NCBI GenBank assembly: GCA_947167515.1
Contig: CAMVIM010000028.1
Coordinates: 1-46,607, forward strand
Direction of reading: 5' to 3'
From: an uncultured Prevotellaceae bacterium
GTDB taxonomy: Bacteria > Bacteroidota > Bacteroidia > Bacteroidales > Bacteroidaceae
DNA length: 46,607 bases
Shown here: piece after piece, positions 16,179-24,538 of the stretch
Layout of the letters: every line of letters begins with the position of its first letter
Position numbering within the stretch: position 1 is the first letter of the stretch
Position numbers and translations under genes: made by a program
Notes under the pieces: generated by a model
Databases searched by the model: none
Told to the model about the DNA's origin: nothing
The model's input: only the letters and a program-made list of their open reading frames with translations

Positions 16179-16411
16179 TCACCCGAAGCGTTTGTGCCAC
16201 TCTGTAATGAAGTCTTCCCGATAGGTGCGGCATGTCTCTATCGCCTTCCTTAATTCTTGCTCTTTAAGCCCATGATTAAACACGACATAAACCTCAGGCT
16301 CTAATGTATTTTCGCTTTCTTGCCATTTGCATTGATGTGAACATGAATTGGTTCGTGTTCATCAAGATAGAAATAGAATCTCATACCGAATATGGTCAAC
16401 AATGTTGGCAT
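16179..16411 (-). pseudogene. DUF4160 gene broken by a single-base frameshift
   Basis: From the ATG at 16411 the frame reads MPTLLTIFGMRFYFYLDEHE, then PIHVHINANGKKAKIH and meets TAG near 16301. One frame over, the rest of a normal DUF4160 protein follows at once: LEPEVYVVFNHGLKEQELRK and ETCRTYREDFITEWHKRFG with a TGA at 16179-16181, 2 bases before the DUF2442 ATG. The span is 233 nt, one short of 78 codons, so one base is missing around 16300-16306 (AAAATACATTAG). It could be a true inactivating mutation, a sequencing error or, less likely, programmed frameshifting. Promoter at 16430-16461 is intact. Confidence 0.8.
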
Positions 16412-16429
16412 AGGCTCAAGTTTTAGTTG

Positions 16430-16461
16430 CAAAGATAACAACTCTTTTCGATACCAACAAA
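16430..16461 (-). promoter_or_regulatory. Promoter of the DUF4160-DUF2442 operon
   Basis: Minus-strand TTTG (16458-16461), 20-bp spacer and TATCTTTG (16430-16437). The IS1182-family element begins only 8 bp upstream of the -33 box, so the promoter survived the insertion. Confidence 0.65.
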
Positions 16462-16469
16462 AAGAATGA

Positions 16470-18317
16470 GGGTGTGTCAAAATAGGCACATCCTCTTTTT
16501 TTTGTTTAACCTTGTCAGGTTTGTAAGTATCGGTGTCTCTATGCTGCTTTTTTCATGTTTTCAGCTTTATGAGACCACACTAACCCCCAAACTCGCATAT
16601 ATGAGGTTGCAGGATGCATATATTGCCCTCCGTTTGTCGGCATATTGCCCTGTTTTAGGACTTTTGCTGCCATTTTCTTGATGTCAAAAGCAATGGCGAA
16701 GAAGGCAAAGTCCATTGTGACCTTGTCCTTGCCGAAGTGGCGGAAGCGTTTGTAGTGCATGTTGTACTTCATTTGTCCGAAGACCGCTTCGGGTTCTATG
16801 GGACGGTTGGAGCGGTGCTCAAGCCCCCTTTCTGAGGTCAGCCGCTCACGTGCTTTGCGTTTGTATTCCATGAGCCGATGGTTGACCTCTATCTCCCTGT
16901 TGCCTTTCCTCTTCTTGTAGCACCCCCATCTCAGAGGGCATCCCTGGCAGTTTTTCGCCCTATAGACGACACTTTCTGTCCTGTACCCGCTGTCGGTTTT
17001 CCCATGGCTCACTCCGACACGTTCCATGTGCTGCCCCATCGGACAGACGAAATAGTCCCCCTCTGGGTTATAGTACAGGTTCTCTGTGCGGAAGATGTCA
17101 TTTTTGAAGGCCCGTTTCTGCTCTTTATGGAAAAAGTTGTACTTTACATATGCCTCCATTTCGTGGGATTCCATAAAAGAGTTGTTCTCCTCGCTGCCGT
17201 AACCGGAGTCGGCACAGACCTCCTTCGCAAAATGGCCATAGCGGTTTGAGAAAGACTCGAAGAAAGGTGTCATAGTACCCGTATCATTGGGATTGTGGAA
17301 GAATCCGAAGTCGGTGATGAACTGGTTCTCGGTAGCTATCTGCAGGTTGTAGCCCGGCTTGGTCTGTCCGTTGTTCATGGCATCCTCCTTCATGCGCATA
17401 AATGTCGCGTCAGGGTCACTCTTGCTGTAAGAGTTGCGCTCGCCCAATGTCTCAAGGTGGTTGTCATACTCGGAGAGCTTGTCACGCATCTTCTCCAACT
17501 GCGCAACTTGTTTCTTCTTCTCACGGATCGTCTTCTTCTCTTCCTTGCTCATTGGGGCAGGCTGTTCAGAGAGAGACTGACGAAGTTCATCCGCAATCTC
17601 GGTCAGCGTCTCGGGAGTGAAACTGACCACCTCCTCATCAGCCGCCTTGTCCTGAGCGATGGCGTCGTCAACCTGAGCCAGCAGGACCTTTATCTTCTCC
17701 ATCAGCTTGGCGCGGTTCTTCTCAACCGTCTTGCGCCAAACGAAGGTGTACTTGTTGGCCTTCGACTCTATCTTTGTACCATCTATGTATTCCACATCCA
17801 AGCTCACGAGCCCCTTTGCTGAGAGCAGGAGCACCAGCTGCGTGAACACGTTGCTGATCTCATCCTTCACACGGTTGCGGAAACGGTTGATGGTAATGAA
17901 GTCAGGCTGCTCGTAGCCTGCCAGCCAGATGAAGTGGATGTCACGCTTCAGAGCCTTTTCTATCCTGCGGCAGGAATAGATGTTGTTCATGTAGGCATAG
18001 ATGACAACCTTCAGGAGCATCTTCGGATCGTATGGGCTCCGACCACGCTCCTTATACAGCCTGCGGAAATTGCTCAGCTCGAGGCTCTCTACTATGCTGC
18101 TGATTAGGCGAACTGGATCGTTTTCCGCAATATCTTTGTCGATTCTTTGCGGAAAAAGTATCGTTTGATTTGGTGAATACGGGCGAAAGTGGTACCTTTG
18201 CATAACATTGAATTTGATGTTGTAAAGGTACAAAAACTTTACGACATAACAAAGCCCTGGCTTGAGAAAGTCGGGGCTTTGCGCAAAAAAAGAGGATGTG
18301 CCTATTTTGACACACCC
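16470..18317. mobile_element. Complete IS1182-family insertion sequence (about 1.85 kb)
   Basis: Terminal inverted repeats of about 33 bp start GGGTGTGTCAAAATAGGCAC at 16470 and are mirrored at 18285-18317 (ending ATTTTGACACACCC). A single intact transposase gene fills the element on the minus strand. No clear target-site duplication was found in the flanks. The right end lies 10 bp from the stop codon of the aspartic protease gene and the left end 8 bp from the DUF4160 operon promoter, so the insertion broke no gene. Confidence 0.92.
16539..18203 (-). CDS. IS1182-family DDE transposase
   Basis: A 554-residue protein from the ATG at 18203 (MQRYHFRPYSPNQTILFPQR). The N-terminal domain has YDPKMLLKVVIYAYMNNIYS, typical of IS1182/IS5-like transposases. 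Likely catalytic acids are D141 (EYIDGTKIESKAN), D332 (CADSGYGSEEN) and E472 (IEPEAVFGQMKYN). A lysine- and glutamate-rich insert (about 160-255) and a Cys cluster (CPMG, CQGCPLRWGC) are usual for the family. There is no frameshift or internal stop, so the element may still be active. Confidence 0.95.
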   Translation of the reverse strand: MQRYHFRPYSPNQTILFPQRIDKDIAENDPVRLISSIVESLELSNFRRLYKERGRSPYDPKMLLKVVIYAYMNNIYSCRRIEKALKRDIHFIWLAGYEQPDFITINRFRNRVKDEISNVFTQLVLLLSAKGLVSLDVEYIDGTKIESKANKYTFVWRKTVEKNRAKLMEKIKVLLAQVDDAIAQDKAADEEVVSFTPETLTEIADELRQSLSEQPAPMSKEEKKTIREKKKQVAQLEKMRDKLSEYDNHLETLGERNSYSKSDPDATFMRMKEDAMNNGQTKPGYNLQIATENQFITDFGFFHNPNDTGTMTPFFESFSNRYGHFAKEVCADSGYGSEENNSFMESHEMEAYVKYNFFHKEQKRAFKNDIFRTENLYYNPEGDYFVCPMGQHMERVGVSHGKTDSGYRTESVVYRAKNCQGCPLRWGCYKKRKGNREIEVNHRLMEYKRKARERLTSERGLEHRSNRPIEPEAVFGQMKYNMHYKRFRHFGKDKVTMDFAFFAIAFDIKKMAAKVLKQGNMPTNGGQYMHPATSYMRVWGLVWSHKAENMKKAA

Positions 18318-18326
18318 CCACTTCTT

Positions 18327-19586
18327 TTATTTGTTTTTTAATTGAAACTCCATCACATCCACACCCTCTTTCTTGATGTAGTCAATATGAGAGTCACGGA
18401 AATTGATACATAACTTTTTGAAAGCACCTAATATAGGTGCGCCCAAAATCCCCATGGAGTCGGAATAGGGGGTGAAAGCATGACTGCTGGAGTGTCTAAA
18501 ACAGAATGTTTGGCCACCTATTTTTGCCTGCACTTCGTCAGGGTTGCTGGCGTATTGAGATGGTAGAATGACCCCATCACAACCAGTATCCAACAGGAAT
18601 GAGAAAGGATGTGTGTCTAACGTGCAGGACAGTATCATGCAGCGGTCGCCTCGGCCGCCTGCGTTCATTCTGAAATTCACGTCGTCTGTTTGGTCGGCTA
18701 CTGGATGGCGGAAGGTGAGGCTGTCTGACGATAACTCCATGTATTCTAACCGGGAGAGGTCGGGAGTGCCGATGAATCCGTCTGCATCGTAGCGAACCTC
18801 TTCGTCTGACACCCACACGGGGAGGTTGTATAAGGTGATGTCTCCTATCTGAAGGCTGTCCAGCACTCCTGCCTGCATGGAAAAATCTACGTCGGGAGCA
18901 CTTCCAGAGCAGGTGACAATGGAATCGGGAAGCAACTTCACTCCCATTGCATTTGCCGCATGGCGATAGAGTATCATGTTGGTTGGGACTCCTGTATCAA
19001 CGATGAATCGGCCATTTTTTGTCTGGTTGACATCGGCATGTATATTGATGAAGTGAGGATGATTTTCCTGTCTGTACAGTTCTAATGAGGTGACGTTTTT
19101 TCGGCGATGGATTCTCACGGGCTGAATGTCTTTTCCTGCTTCTGCCAGCCGGTGCCAATGCTCGGATTTCTTTTTCAGTTCCAGATTGTCTTGCCAGCGT
19201 CTGTCTATGTAGCATGCCATTTTCTCGATTTCGTCAAATCGGTTTTGGCGCATCATCATCGTGTATTTGATATTCAGCAGGTAGTCCACCACTCCCTTGA
19301 TTCGATTATTCGTTCCTTCTTCAAGAACGTAATTTACCCCGACTAATGCCGTGCTGTCGGCTCCTATGGATTTGTTGTATTCGATGGCCACCATGCATCT
19401 GATGAGCGCATCCACGTCTTTGTCCAAGAGGGCGGTATCCATCATGGTCTCGTAATCTACTTGTCGCCAATCTCTTACGGCTTCGAGTCTGTCTATGAGC
19501 CATGTGTTGACATCGTGCTGTGCTGCCGCATGGAGGGCTGCCATGCTCAGCATGAACACAGTCATCCACCGCTTTGTCCCGTGCAT
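18327..19586 (-). CDS. Secreted retropepsin-like protein with two DTG lobes
   Basis: A 419-residue protein from the ATG at 19586, chosen because it gives a signal peptide (MHGTKRWMTVFMLSMAALHA). Residues 25-160 are helical and lack known motifs. Two aspartic-protease half-domains follow: FIVDTGVPTNM (DTG at 197-199) and FLLDTGCDGVILPSQ (DTG at 333-335), the latter ending in GILGAPIL. Retroviral-type enzymes have one DTG per chain and dimerise, whereas here both lobes are in one chain as in pepsin. Expected in the periplasm or outside the cell; substrate unknown. It follows sdhB but a hairpin separates them. Confidence 0.8.
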   Translation of the reverse strand: MHGTKRWMTVFMLSMAALHAAAQHDVNTWLIDRLEAVRDWRQVDYETMMDTALLDKDVDALIRCMVAIEYNKSIGADSTALVGVNYVLEEGTNNRIKGVVDYLLNIKYTMMMRQNRFDEIEKMACYIDRRWQDNLELKKKSEHWHRLAEAGKDIQPVRIHRRKNVTSLELYRQENHPHFINIHADVNQTKNGRFIVDTGVPTNMILYRHAANAMGVKLLPDSIVTCSGSAPDVDFSMQAGVLDSLQIGDITLYNLPVWVSDEEVRYDADGFIGTPDLSRLEYMELSSDSLTFRHPVADQTDDVNFRMNAGGRGDRCMILSCTLDTHPFSFLLDTGCDGVILPSQYASNPDEVQAKIGGQTFCFRHSSSHAFTPYSDSMGILGAPILGAFKKLCINFRDSHIDYIKKEGVDVMEFQLKNK

Positions 19587-19600
19587 GAGGGAGTGATTCA

Positions 19601-19636
19601 AATAAGTGGCGATTCGTGAGAACCGCCACTTATATA
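19601..19636 (-). terminator. Hairpin after sdhB
   Basis: ATAAGTGGCG (19602-19611) pairs with CGCCACTTAT (19624-19633) around a 12-nt loop. It follows the sdhB stop closely on the minus strand. The T tract is weak, so it may act partly as an mRNA 3' stabiliser or attenuator before the protease gene. Confidence 0.55.
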
Positions 19637-19656
19637 TAAATAATGTGTAAATCATA

Positions 19657-20421
19657 TTAGTCAGCCAACTTTGCCTTGATGAACTCGCGGTTCAAGCGGG
19701 CGATGTTGGCGATGGTTTCGCATTTTGGACATACGGCTTCGCAAGCGCGGGTGTTGGTGCAGTTGCCGAAGCCGAGTTCGTCCATCTTGGCCACCATTGC
19801 CTTGGCACGACGGGCTGCCTCTACGCGACCTTGTGGAAGGAGGGCGAGTTGCGACACCTTCGAGGAGACGAAGAGCATGGCAGAGCCGTTCTTGCAGGCT
19901 GCCACGCAGGCACCGCATCCGATGCAGGAGGCGCAGTCCATGGCCTCGTCGGCATCTTCCTTAGGGATGAGGATGGCGTTGGCATCCTGTGGAGCACCTG
20001 TGCGGACGGTGGTGTAGCCACCTGCCTGGATGATTTTGTCGAAGGCAGAGCGATCGACCATGCAGTCCTTGATGACAGGGAAACCAGCCGAACGCCAAGG
20101 CTCGATGGTGATGACGTCGCCCTCGTTGAATTTGCGCATGTAGAGTTGGCAAGTGGTGGCTCCACGCTCGGTCTTGCCGTGAGGCGTACCGTTGATGTAG
20201 AGCGAGCACATGCCGCAGATGCCCTCGCGGCAGTCGTGGTCGAACACGAAAGGCTCCTTGCCTTCCTCAATCAACTGCTCGTTGAGGATGTCGAGCATTT
20301 CAAGGAATGAAGTATCGCCTGGGATGTCCTTCATTACCTTCTCTTCAAAATGACCCGCATCTTTCGGACCATTCTGCTTCCAGTATTTTACTGTGAATGA
20401 TTTTAATACTTTTTCAGCCAT
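19657..20421 (-). CDS. sdhB: Succinate dehydrogenase/fumarate reductase iron-sulfur subunit
   Basis: A 254-residue subunit. The [2Fe-2S] ligands are in [10 protein letters not shown] (C64, C69, C72) with C91. The [4Fe-4S] and [3Fe-4S] ligands lie in [10 protein letters not shown] and in [14 protein letters not shown]. It passes electrons between SdhA flavin and the membrane cytochrome b. Last gene of sdhCAB, 6 bp after sdhA. In anaerobic Bacteroidales the complex mainly works as a fumarate reductase in succinate formation. Confidence 0.97.
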   Translation of the reverse strand: MAEKVLKSFTVKYWKQNGPKDAGHFEEKVMKDIPGDTSFLEMLDILNEQLIEEGKEPFVFDHDCREGICGMCSLYINGTPHGKTERGATTCQLYMRKFNEGDVITIEPWRSAGFPVIKDCMVDRSAFDKIIQAGGYTTVRTGAPQDANAILIPKEDADEAMDCASCIGCGACVAACKNGSAMLFVSSKVSQLALLPQGRVEAARRAKAMVAKMDELGFGNCTNTRACEAVCPKCETIANIARLNREFIKAKLAD

Positions 20422-20427
20422 AGTTCC

Positions 20428-22410
20428 TTAGTTCTTATAGTTACGGGTTTGTACTTTGATTGCTTCGTATTCGAGAGGCTCCTTGATGAGCTCTGGTGCG
20501 GTAGCGTCGTTGCCCTGATACTTCCAGCAGCCCACATAGAAGAAGTTCTTGTCGTCGCGCTTAGCTTCGCCTTCTTCAGTCTGGTGCTCCTCGCGGAAGT
20601 GACCGCCGCAAGACTCTTCACGAGAGAGTGCGTCGTAGGCGATGAGTTTACCCATCGTGATGAAGTCGTCAAGGTGGATAGCCTTGTCAAGCTCCACGTT
20701 GAGACCCTCGCGAGTGCCAGGGATGAAGAGGTTGGTGTCAAATTCCTTGCGGAGTTCGTCGATGAGTTTGATACCCTTCTCAAGACCTTCCTTCGTGCGA
20801 CCCATGCCAATGTACTCCCAGCAGATGTGGCCAAGTTCCTTGTGGATAGAATCGACAGAACGCTTACCCTTGATGTTCATCAGTTTCTGGATGCGCTCCT
20901 CGGTAGCCTTCTCCACCTCAGCAAACTCAGGTGCATCGGTCGAGATGCGTGGCCAGATAGACTGGTCGGCGAGGTAGTTCTGGATGGTGTAAGGCAGCAC
21001 GAAGTAACCGTCGGCAAGACCCTGCATGAGGGCTGATGCACCGAGGCGGTTAGCACCGTGGTCGGAGAAGTTACATTCACCGATGGCGAAGAGGCCAGGG
21101 ATAGAAGTCTGGAGCTCGTAGTCCACCCAAATGCCGCCCATGGTGTAGTGGATGGCTGGGAAGATCATCATGGGGTTGTAGTAGTCCATGCCGTTCTTGG
21201 AAGTACGCTTCTCGCCGGGGTTCACGTCGGTAATCTCCTCATACATGTCGAAGAGGTTGCCATAACGCTGGCGAATCACGTCGATGCCCAGACGCTGGAT
21301 AGACTCGGAGAAGTCGAGGAACACAGCCAAGCCGGTGTTGTTCACGCCGAAACCCTTGTCGCAACGCTCCTTGGCAGCACGTGAAGCCACGTCGCGAGGA
21401 ACGAGGTTTCCGAAGGCAGGATAGCGACGCTCCAGATAGTAGTCGCGGTCTTCCTCAGGAATCTCCCAACCCTCCTTGGTGCCAGCCTGAAGAGCCTTAG
21501 CATCTTCCAGTTTCTTAGGCACCCAGATACGGCCATCGTTACGCAGAGACTCTGACATCAGGGTTAACTTCGACTGCTTGTCGCCGTGAACAGGAATACA
21601 AGTGGGGTGAATCTGCACATAGCAGGGATTAGCGAAGTAAGCACCCTTGCGGTAGCAAGACATGGCAGCGGTACAGTTGCAACCCATTGCGTTGGTGGAA
21701 AGGAAGTAAGTGTTGCCATAACCACCCGTTGCGATGACCACAGCATTGGCAGAGAAACGCTCCAACTTACCAGTTACGAGGTTCTTGGCGATGATGCCAC
21801 GAGCCTTGCCGTCGATGATGACCACATCGAGCATCTCATAACGCGTGTAGAGTTTCACCTTGCCGGCATTCACTTGTGCAGAGAGTGCGGAGTAAGCACC
21901 GAGCAGAAGCTGCTGACCGGTCTGACCCTTAGCGTAGAAAGTACGAGACACCTGTGCACCACCGAAAGAACGGTTAGCCAATGTGCCGCCATATTCACGA
22001 GCGAAAGGAACACCCTGAGCTACGCACTGGTCGATGATAGAGTTAGACACCTCAGCCAGACGATACACGTTAGCCTCGCGAGCACGGTAGTCACCACCCT
22101 TCACGGTGTCGTAGAACAAACGGTAAACGGAGTCACCGTCGTTCTGATAATTCTTGGCTGCATTGATACCACCCTGTGCAGCGATGGAGTGTGCACGACG
22201 GGGTGAATCCTGAATGCAGAAATTGAGCACGTTGAAGCCCATCTCACCAAGAGATGCGGCAGCCGAAGCACCAGCCAGACCCGTACCAACGACGATGACA
22301 TCGAGCTTCAGCTTATTCTTTGGGTTCACCAGACGCTGGTGTGCTTTGTAGTTCGACCACTTCTCAGCAACTGGTCCCTCAGGAATTTTAGAATCTATAT
22401 TGATTGCCAT
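20428..22410 (-). CDS. sdhA: Succinate dehydrogenase/fumarate reductase flavoprotein subunit
   Basis: A 660-residue subunit beginning [12 protein letters not shown]; the frame extends four codons to a TTG but the ATG at 22410 is the better start. The FAD-binding motif is [20 protein letters not shown] near 45-65, with the histidyl-flavin segment [20 protein letters not shown] and the substrate-site motif [26 protein letters not shown] near the C-terminal half is also standard. It interconverts succinate and fumarate at the cytoplasmic face of the membrane. Confidence 0.97.
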   Translation of the reverse strand: MAINIDSKIPEGPVAEKWSNYKAHQRLVNPKNKLKLDVIVVGTGLAGASAAASLGEMGFNVLNFCIQDSPRRAHSIAAQGGINAAKNYQNDGDSVYRLFYDTVKGGDYRAREANVYRLAEVSNSIIDQCVAQGVPFAREYGGTLANRSFGGAQVSRTFYAKGQTGQQLLLGAYSALSAQVNAGKVKLYTRYEMLDVVIIDGKARGIIAKNLVTGKLERFSANAVVIATGGYGNTYFLSTNAMGCNCTAAMSCYRKGAYFANPCYVQIHPTCIPVHGDKQSKLTLMSESLRNDGRIWVPKKLEDAKALQAGTKEGWEIPEEDRDYYLERRYPAFGNLVPRDVASRAAKERCDKGFGVNNTGLAVFLDFSESIQRLGIDVIRQRYGNLFDMYEEITDVNPGEKRTSKNGMDYYNPMMIFPAIHYTMGGIWVDYELQTSIPGLFAIGECNFSDHGANRLGASALMQGLADGYFVLPYTIQNYLADQSIWPRISTDAPEFAEVEKATEERIQKLMNIKGKRSVDSIHKELGHICWEYIGMGRTKEGLEKGIKLIDELRKEFDTNLFIPGTREGLNVELDKAIHLDDFITMGKLIAYDALSREESCGGHFREEHQTEEGEAKRDDKNFFYVGCWKYQGNDATAPELIKEPLEYEAIKVQTRNYKN

Positions 22411-22433
22411 AATGTTTTTCAAGTTTTAATGTT

Positions 22434-23141
22434 TTACATCCAGAAAGGAACTACCTTGCCTTCCGCACCACCAAGGCAGTCGGGGCAGACATAGAATGCG
22501 ATGGCCACGATAGCGAAGAGCGCCATCACCACAGTTGACCAGATATAGCCGATAGCCTTCCAGCGGCAGAACCAGGTGTGGCCGCTCCAGCCGAGTGTCT
22601 GGAGAGCTGACCAGAAACCGTGAGTGAGGTGGAACCAGATGGCTACAATCCAAACGAGGTAGAGCACCACGAAGACAGGGTTGGAGAAAATGTACTTGAT
22701 CCACTCGAAACCTTCCGTAGGACCAAAAGCACCTTCAGCACCAACGATTTCTGCCCACATCATGTTGTACCAGAAATCCTTCAGGTGAAGAACGAGACCC
22801 AAGCACACGATGATGCCGAGCACCAGCATGTTCTGGCTTGCCCACTCCACAGCCTTGGGCTTGTCGGTCATCTCATACTTGTTGTTACCGCGAGCCTTAC
22901 GGTTCTGGATTGTGAGGATGAAGGCGTAGATGATGTGAATGCACATCAGAGCAGCCAACGCACAGGTAGCCGCAATGGCATACCAGTTGGAGCCCAACAA
23001 TGCACAAATCTGGTTGTACGCCTCTGCACTGAAAAGTGCCACTACGTTCATGCATCCATGAAACGTCAGGAAGAGAATCAGCGCCAAGCCAGTTACTGAC
23101 ATGATCACTTTCCTTCCGATTGAAGAGTTACATAACCACAT
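22434..23141 (-). CDS. sdhC: Succinate dehydrogenase/fumarate reductase cytochrome b subunit (B type, di-heme)
   Basis: A 235-residue membrane protein with five hydrophobic segments. Histidines within or next to the helices (LTFHGCMN, MCIHIIYAF, LHLKDFW, WFHLTHGFW) are candidate ligands for the two b hemes and match the Bacteroidetes b558 type. The start MWLCNSSIGRKVIMS is usual for the family. First gene of sdhCAB. A consensus promoter is at 23205-23235, giving a leader of about 60 nt. Confidence 0.93.
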   Translation of the reverse strand: MWLCNSSIGRKVIMSVTGLALILFLTFHGCMNVVALFSAEAYNQICALLGSNWYAIAATCALAALMCIHIIYAFILTIQNRKARGNNKYEMTDKPKAVEWASQNMLVLGIIVCLGLVLHLKDFWYNMMWAEIVGAEGAFGPTEGFEWIKYIFSNPVFVVLYLVWIVAIWFHLTHGFWSALQTLGWSGHTWFCRWKAIGYIWSTVVMALFAIVAIAFYVCPDCLGGAEGKVVPFWM

Positions 23142-23204
23142 AAAATGTTGAAAAATTTAAGTTATTAATTGAGTTGATTTTTGTCTTTCACAAAAAGATA
23201 AATG

Positions 23205-23235
23205 CAAAAATACCTTTAATTTCGATAACTGCAAA
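23205..23235 (-). promoter_or_regulatory. Promoter of sdhCAB
   Basis: Minus-strand TTTG (23232-23235), 19-bp spacer and TATTTTTG (23205-23212), matching the Bacteroidetes consensus. Confidence 0.65.
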
Positions 23236-23424
23236 GCCTTTTGGGGAAAATATTTGTTTTTGCCGCTCATTTTTTCTGCTTTCTGCCCGTTTCTTGCTCC
23301 AGAAGTCAGTTGAATGGCTCAAAACGGCCCATTTTATTTAATAAATAATGTGTCAGCACCCCTTCCCTCTCCTTCTTCTCCTCTTCCCCCTGCATTTCCC
23401 CCCTTTTTTATCCTTTTCTCATAC

Positions 23425-23471
23425 TGTGTGCGCACACAAAAATCTGTGTTTTTTAGGTGTGTGCGTACACA
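23425..23471. promoter_or_regulatory. Twin 14-bp dyads, possible operator pair
   Basis: TGTGTGCGCACACA (23425-23438) is a perfect palindrome and TGTGTGCGTACACA (23458-23471) a one-mismatch copy. Their centres are 33 bp apart, close to three helical turns, so both would face the same side of the DNA. They lie about 60-100 bp upstream of the -33 box of the micropeptide promoter and about 190-230 bp upstream of the sdhCAB promoter. Which of the two they would control is unknown. Confidence 0.5.
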
Positions 23472-23527
23472 TTCTTTGATATACATCAATAAAACAACCC
23501 CTTTTTGCCAAAAAACTGCATTTTTTA

Positions 23528-23558
23528 TTGGTCACAGTTTGAAAAGGCCGTACCTTTG
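23528..23558 (+). promoter_or_regulatory. Promoter of the micropeptide transcript
   Basis: TTG (23528-23530), 20-bp spacer and TACCTTTG (23551-23558), the exact form seen before many other genes here. Transcription would start near 23565 and run into the leader at 23565-23919. Confidence 0.7.
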
Positions 23559-23564
23559 CATCGT

Positions 23565-23919
23565 CAAAAGGAAACAAGGGGGTCGCAAGCGAGCGACAAA
23601 CAACCCTCCTGAGACACCAAAAAAATAAAAGTGAGAAAAAATTAGTTTTTCTATCATATAGGTTTTGGTAAAGGTATTAGATTTAGGTTAGTAAAAGATT
23701 GTTATTAGGGAGACAGGTCTTCGTGAGAAGCCCTACTCCAATTTTTGAAAGTTCCAAGCCGCAAGGCTACAACATATATAAGGTAAAAAGACAAAGGTTC
23801 TCAAAAGTAAAGGTAAAAGATTGCTGGGATAAGCAAGTACAAAAGCAAAAGAGAAAATGTAAGAATTGGTTTAGTTAAACATTAAACAGTATTAATTTAA
23901 AAAGAAAGGAGATTGTTTT
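23565..23919 (+). ncRNA. Long structured leader or small RNA of unknown type
   Basis: About 355 nt of plus-strand sequence between a consensus promoter and a strongly ribosome-bound short ORF. Visible hairpins include GTCGC-AAGCGA-GCGAC near 23581-23596 (with flanking GGGGG and CCCTCC), a GG-CTTC/GAAG-CC stem inside GGTCTTCGTGAGAAGCC near 23718-23734, and AGCC-GCAA-GGCT near 23757-23768 with a GNRA-type loop. The rest is purine- and A-rich with repeated GGTAAA words. It does not match tmRNA, RNase P, SRP RNA or any riboswitch I know by eye. Confidence 0.4.
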
Positions 23920-23997
23920 ATGGAAACTATGACAATGATCGCAGTAGCTATCGTAGCTGTAGCAGCTATCGTAAGCAATGTCTCAATCTTCAAATAA
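23920..23997 (+). CDS. 25-residue hydrophobic micropeptide
   Basis: The ORF starts METMTM, continues IAVAIVAVAAIVSNVS and ends IFK, so it is a single predicted membrane helix with a short polar head and a C-terminal lysine. AAAGAAAGGAG lies 8-9 nt before the ATG, an unusually strong Shine-Dalgarno for a phylum that seldom uses one. It stands alone behind its own promoter and long leader and before a strong terminator. Inference: a membrane micropeptide, possibly regulatory or a type I toxin-like peptide. I know of no named family with this sequence. Confidence 0.6.
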   Translation: METMTMIAVAIVAVAAIVSNVSIFK

Positions 23998-24086
23998 TGA
24001 AAGAAGAGACATCTCTGCAAAAAATCCGACAAAGACTCAGTGCAATACCGCACTTGAGTTTCGACGGAGAGAGAGAAAAAAAGTAG
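23997..24086 (+). CDS. 29-codon basic ORF overlapping the micropeptide stop (tentative)
   Basis: Its ATG shares a base with the preceding TAA (TAATG), the arrangement of translational reinitiation. It reads MKRRDISAKNPTKTQC then NTALEFDGEREKK: soluble, highly charged, one cysteine. No homologue comes to mind. It may be a real second peptide or simply the open start of the 3' untranslated region. Confidence 0.3.
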   Translation: MKEETSLQKIRQRLSAIPHLSFDGEREKK

Positions 24087-24103
24087 TAAAAAAATAATTA
24101 ATG

Positions 24104-24140
24104 AGCGACGAATCCGGTCATCGGGTTCGTCGCTTTCATT
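24104..24140 (+). terminator. Strong terminator of the micropeptide transcript
   Basis: AGCGACGAATCCG (24104-24116) pairs with CGGGTTCGTCGCT (24122-24134) through 13 positions including one G-T pair, with a 5-nt loop and TTTCATTTT after it. Confidence 0.85.
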
Positions 24141-24208
24141 TTGTCCCCTCTCCTTCCCTCTTTTCTCTCACTGTGCTTTCCGCGTGAATTTCGCCCCCAC
24201 TTCCTCCC

Positions 24209-24300
24209 TACGTGCAACGCCGTTGCACTTGCAAATTGTACGCCGTACAATATCTAATCTGTACGCCGTTCCTATTACAATCTGCACGACGTTGCATCCC
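24209..24300. repeat. Four tandem 23-bp units with palindromic ACGMCGT cores
   Basis: Cores at 24217-24223 (ACGCCGT), 24240-24246 (ACGCCGT), 24263-24269 (ACGCCGT) and 24286-24292 (ACGACGT) have centres at 24220, 24243, 24266 and 24289, exactly 23 bp apart. Units 1 and 2 are full palindromes (GTGCAACGCCGTTGCAC and ATTGTACGCCGTACAAT); units 3 and 4 are imperfect. Shared flanks such as AATCTG show they are also direct repeats. There are no unique spacers, so this is not a CRISPR array. It may be a cooperative binding array or a small satellite. Confidence 0.75.
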
Positions 24301-24538
24301 GAGAGGCTGTTCCACTCTCCTGTTTGTTCTTTGGGAAGATGTGTACGTTTGTGACTGATGAAACTGATGGGGCGGTGGTGAAATTGCTGTTCGGATTGGT
24401 GGATATTGATGTGTTCTTATTGTAAAAAATATTAAAAATGTAAGATTTCTGTGCCAATAGACCTATTGTCAGCAAAATAAAGGTTAACTTTGCACGATTT
24501 TTTGTGTAAAAGTAACAAACTCTAAAAATACAAAACAA
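24301..24538. promoter_or_regulatory. Region upstream of the first FKBP gene with -7 box
   Basis: TAACTTTG at 24484-24491 matches the -7 box and a TTG is present about 16 bp upstream, slightly short of the ideal spacing. The leader to the ATG at 24539 is about 40 nt. The rest of this stretch is AT-rich without further features. Confidence 0.5.

Noticed and set aside
16470-18317. Composite transposon formed with another copy
   Set aside because: Only one IS1182-family copy is in the window; no second end was found.
23314-23628. 104-codon plus-strand ORF
   Set aside because: Runs through the promoter and leader of the micropeptide unit; proline- and phenylalanine-rich text from T/C-rich DNA.
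23565-23919. tmRNA, RNase P RNA or SRP RNA
   Set aside because: None of the conserved core words of these RNAs was seen; kept only as an unclassified leader.
24209-24300. CRISPR array
   Set aside because: Four 23-bp units directly abut; there are no unique spacers and no cas genes.
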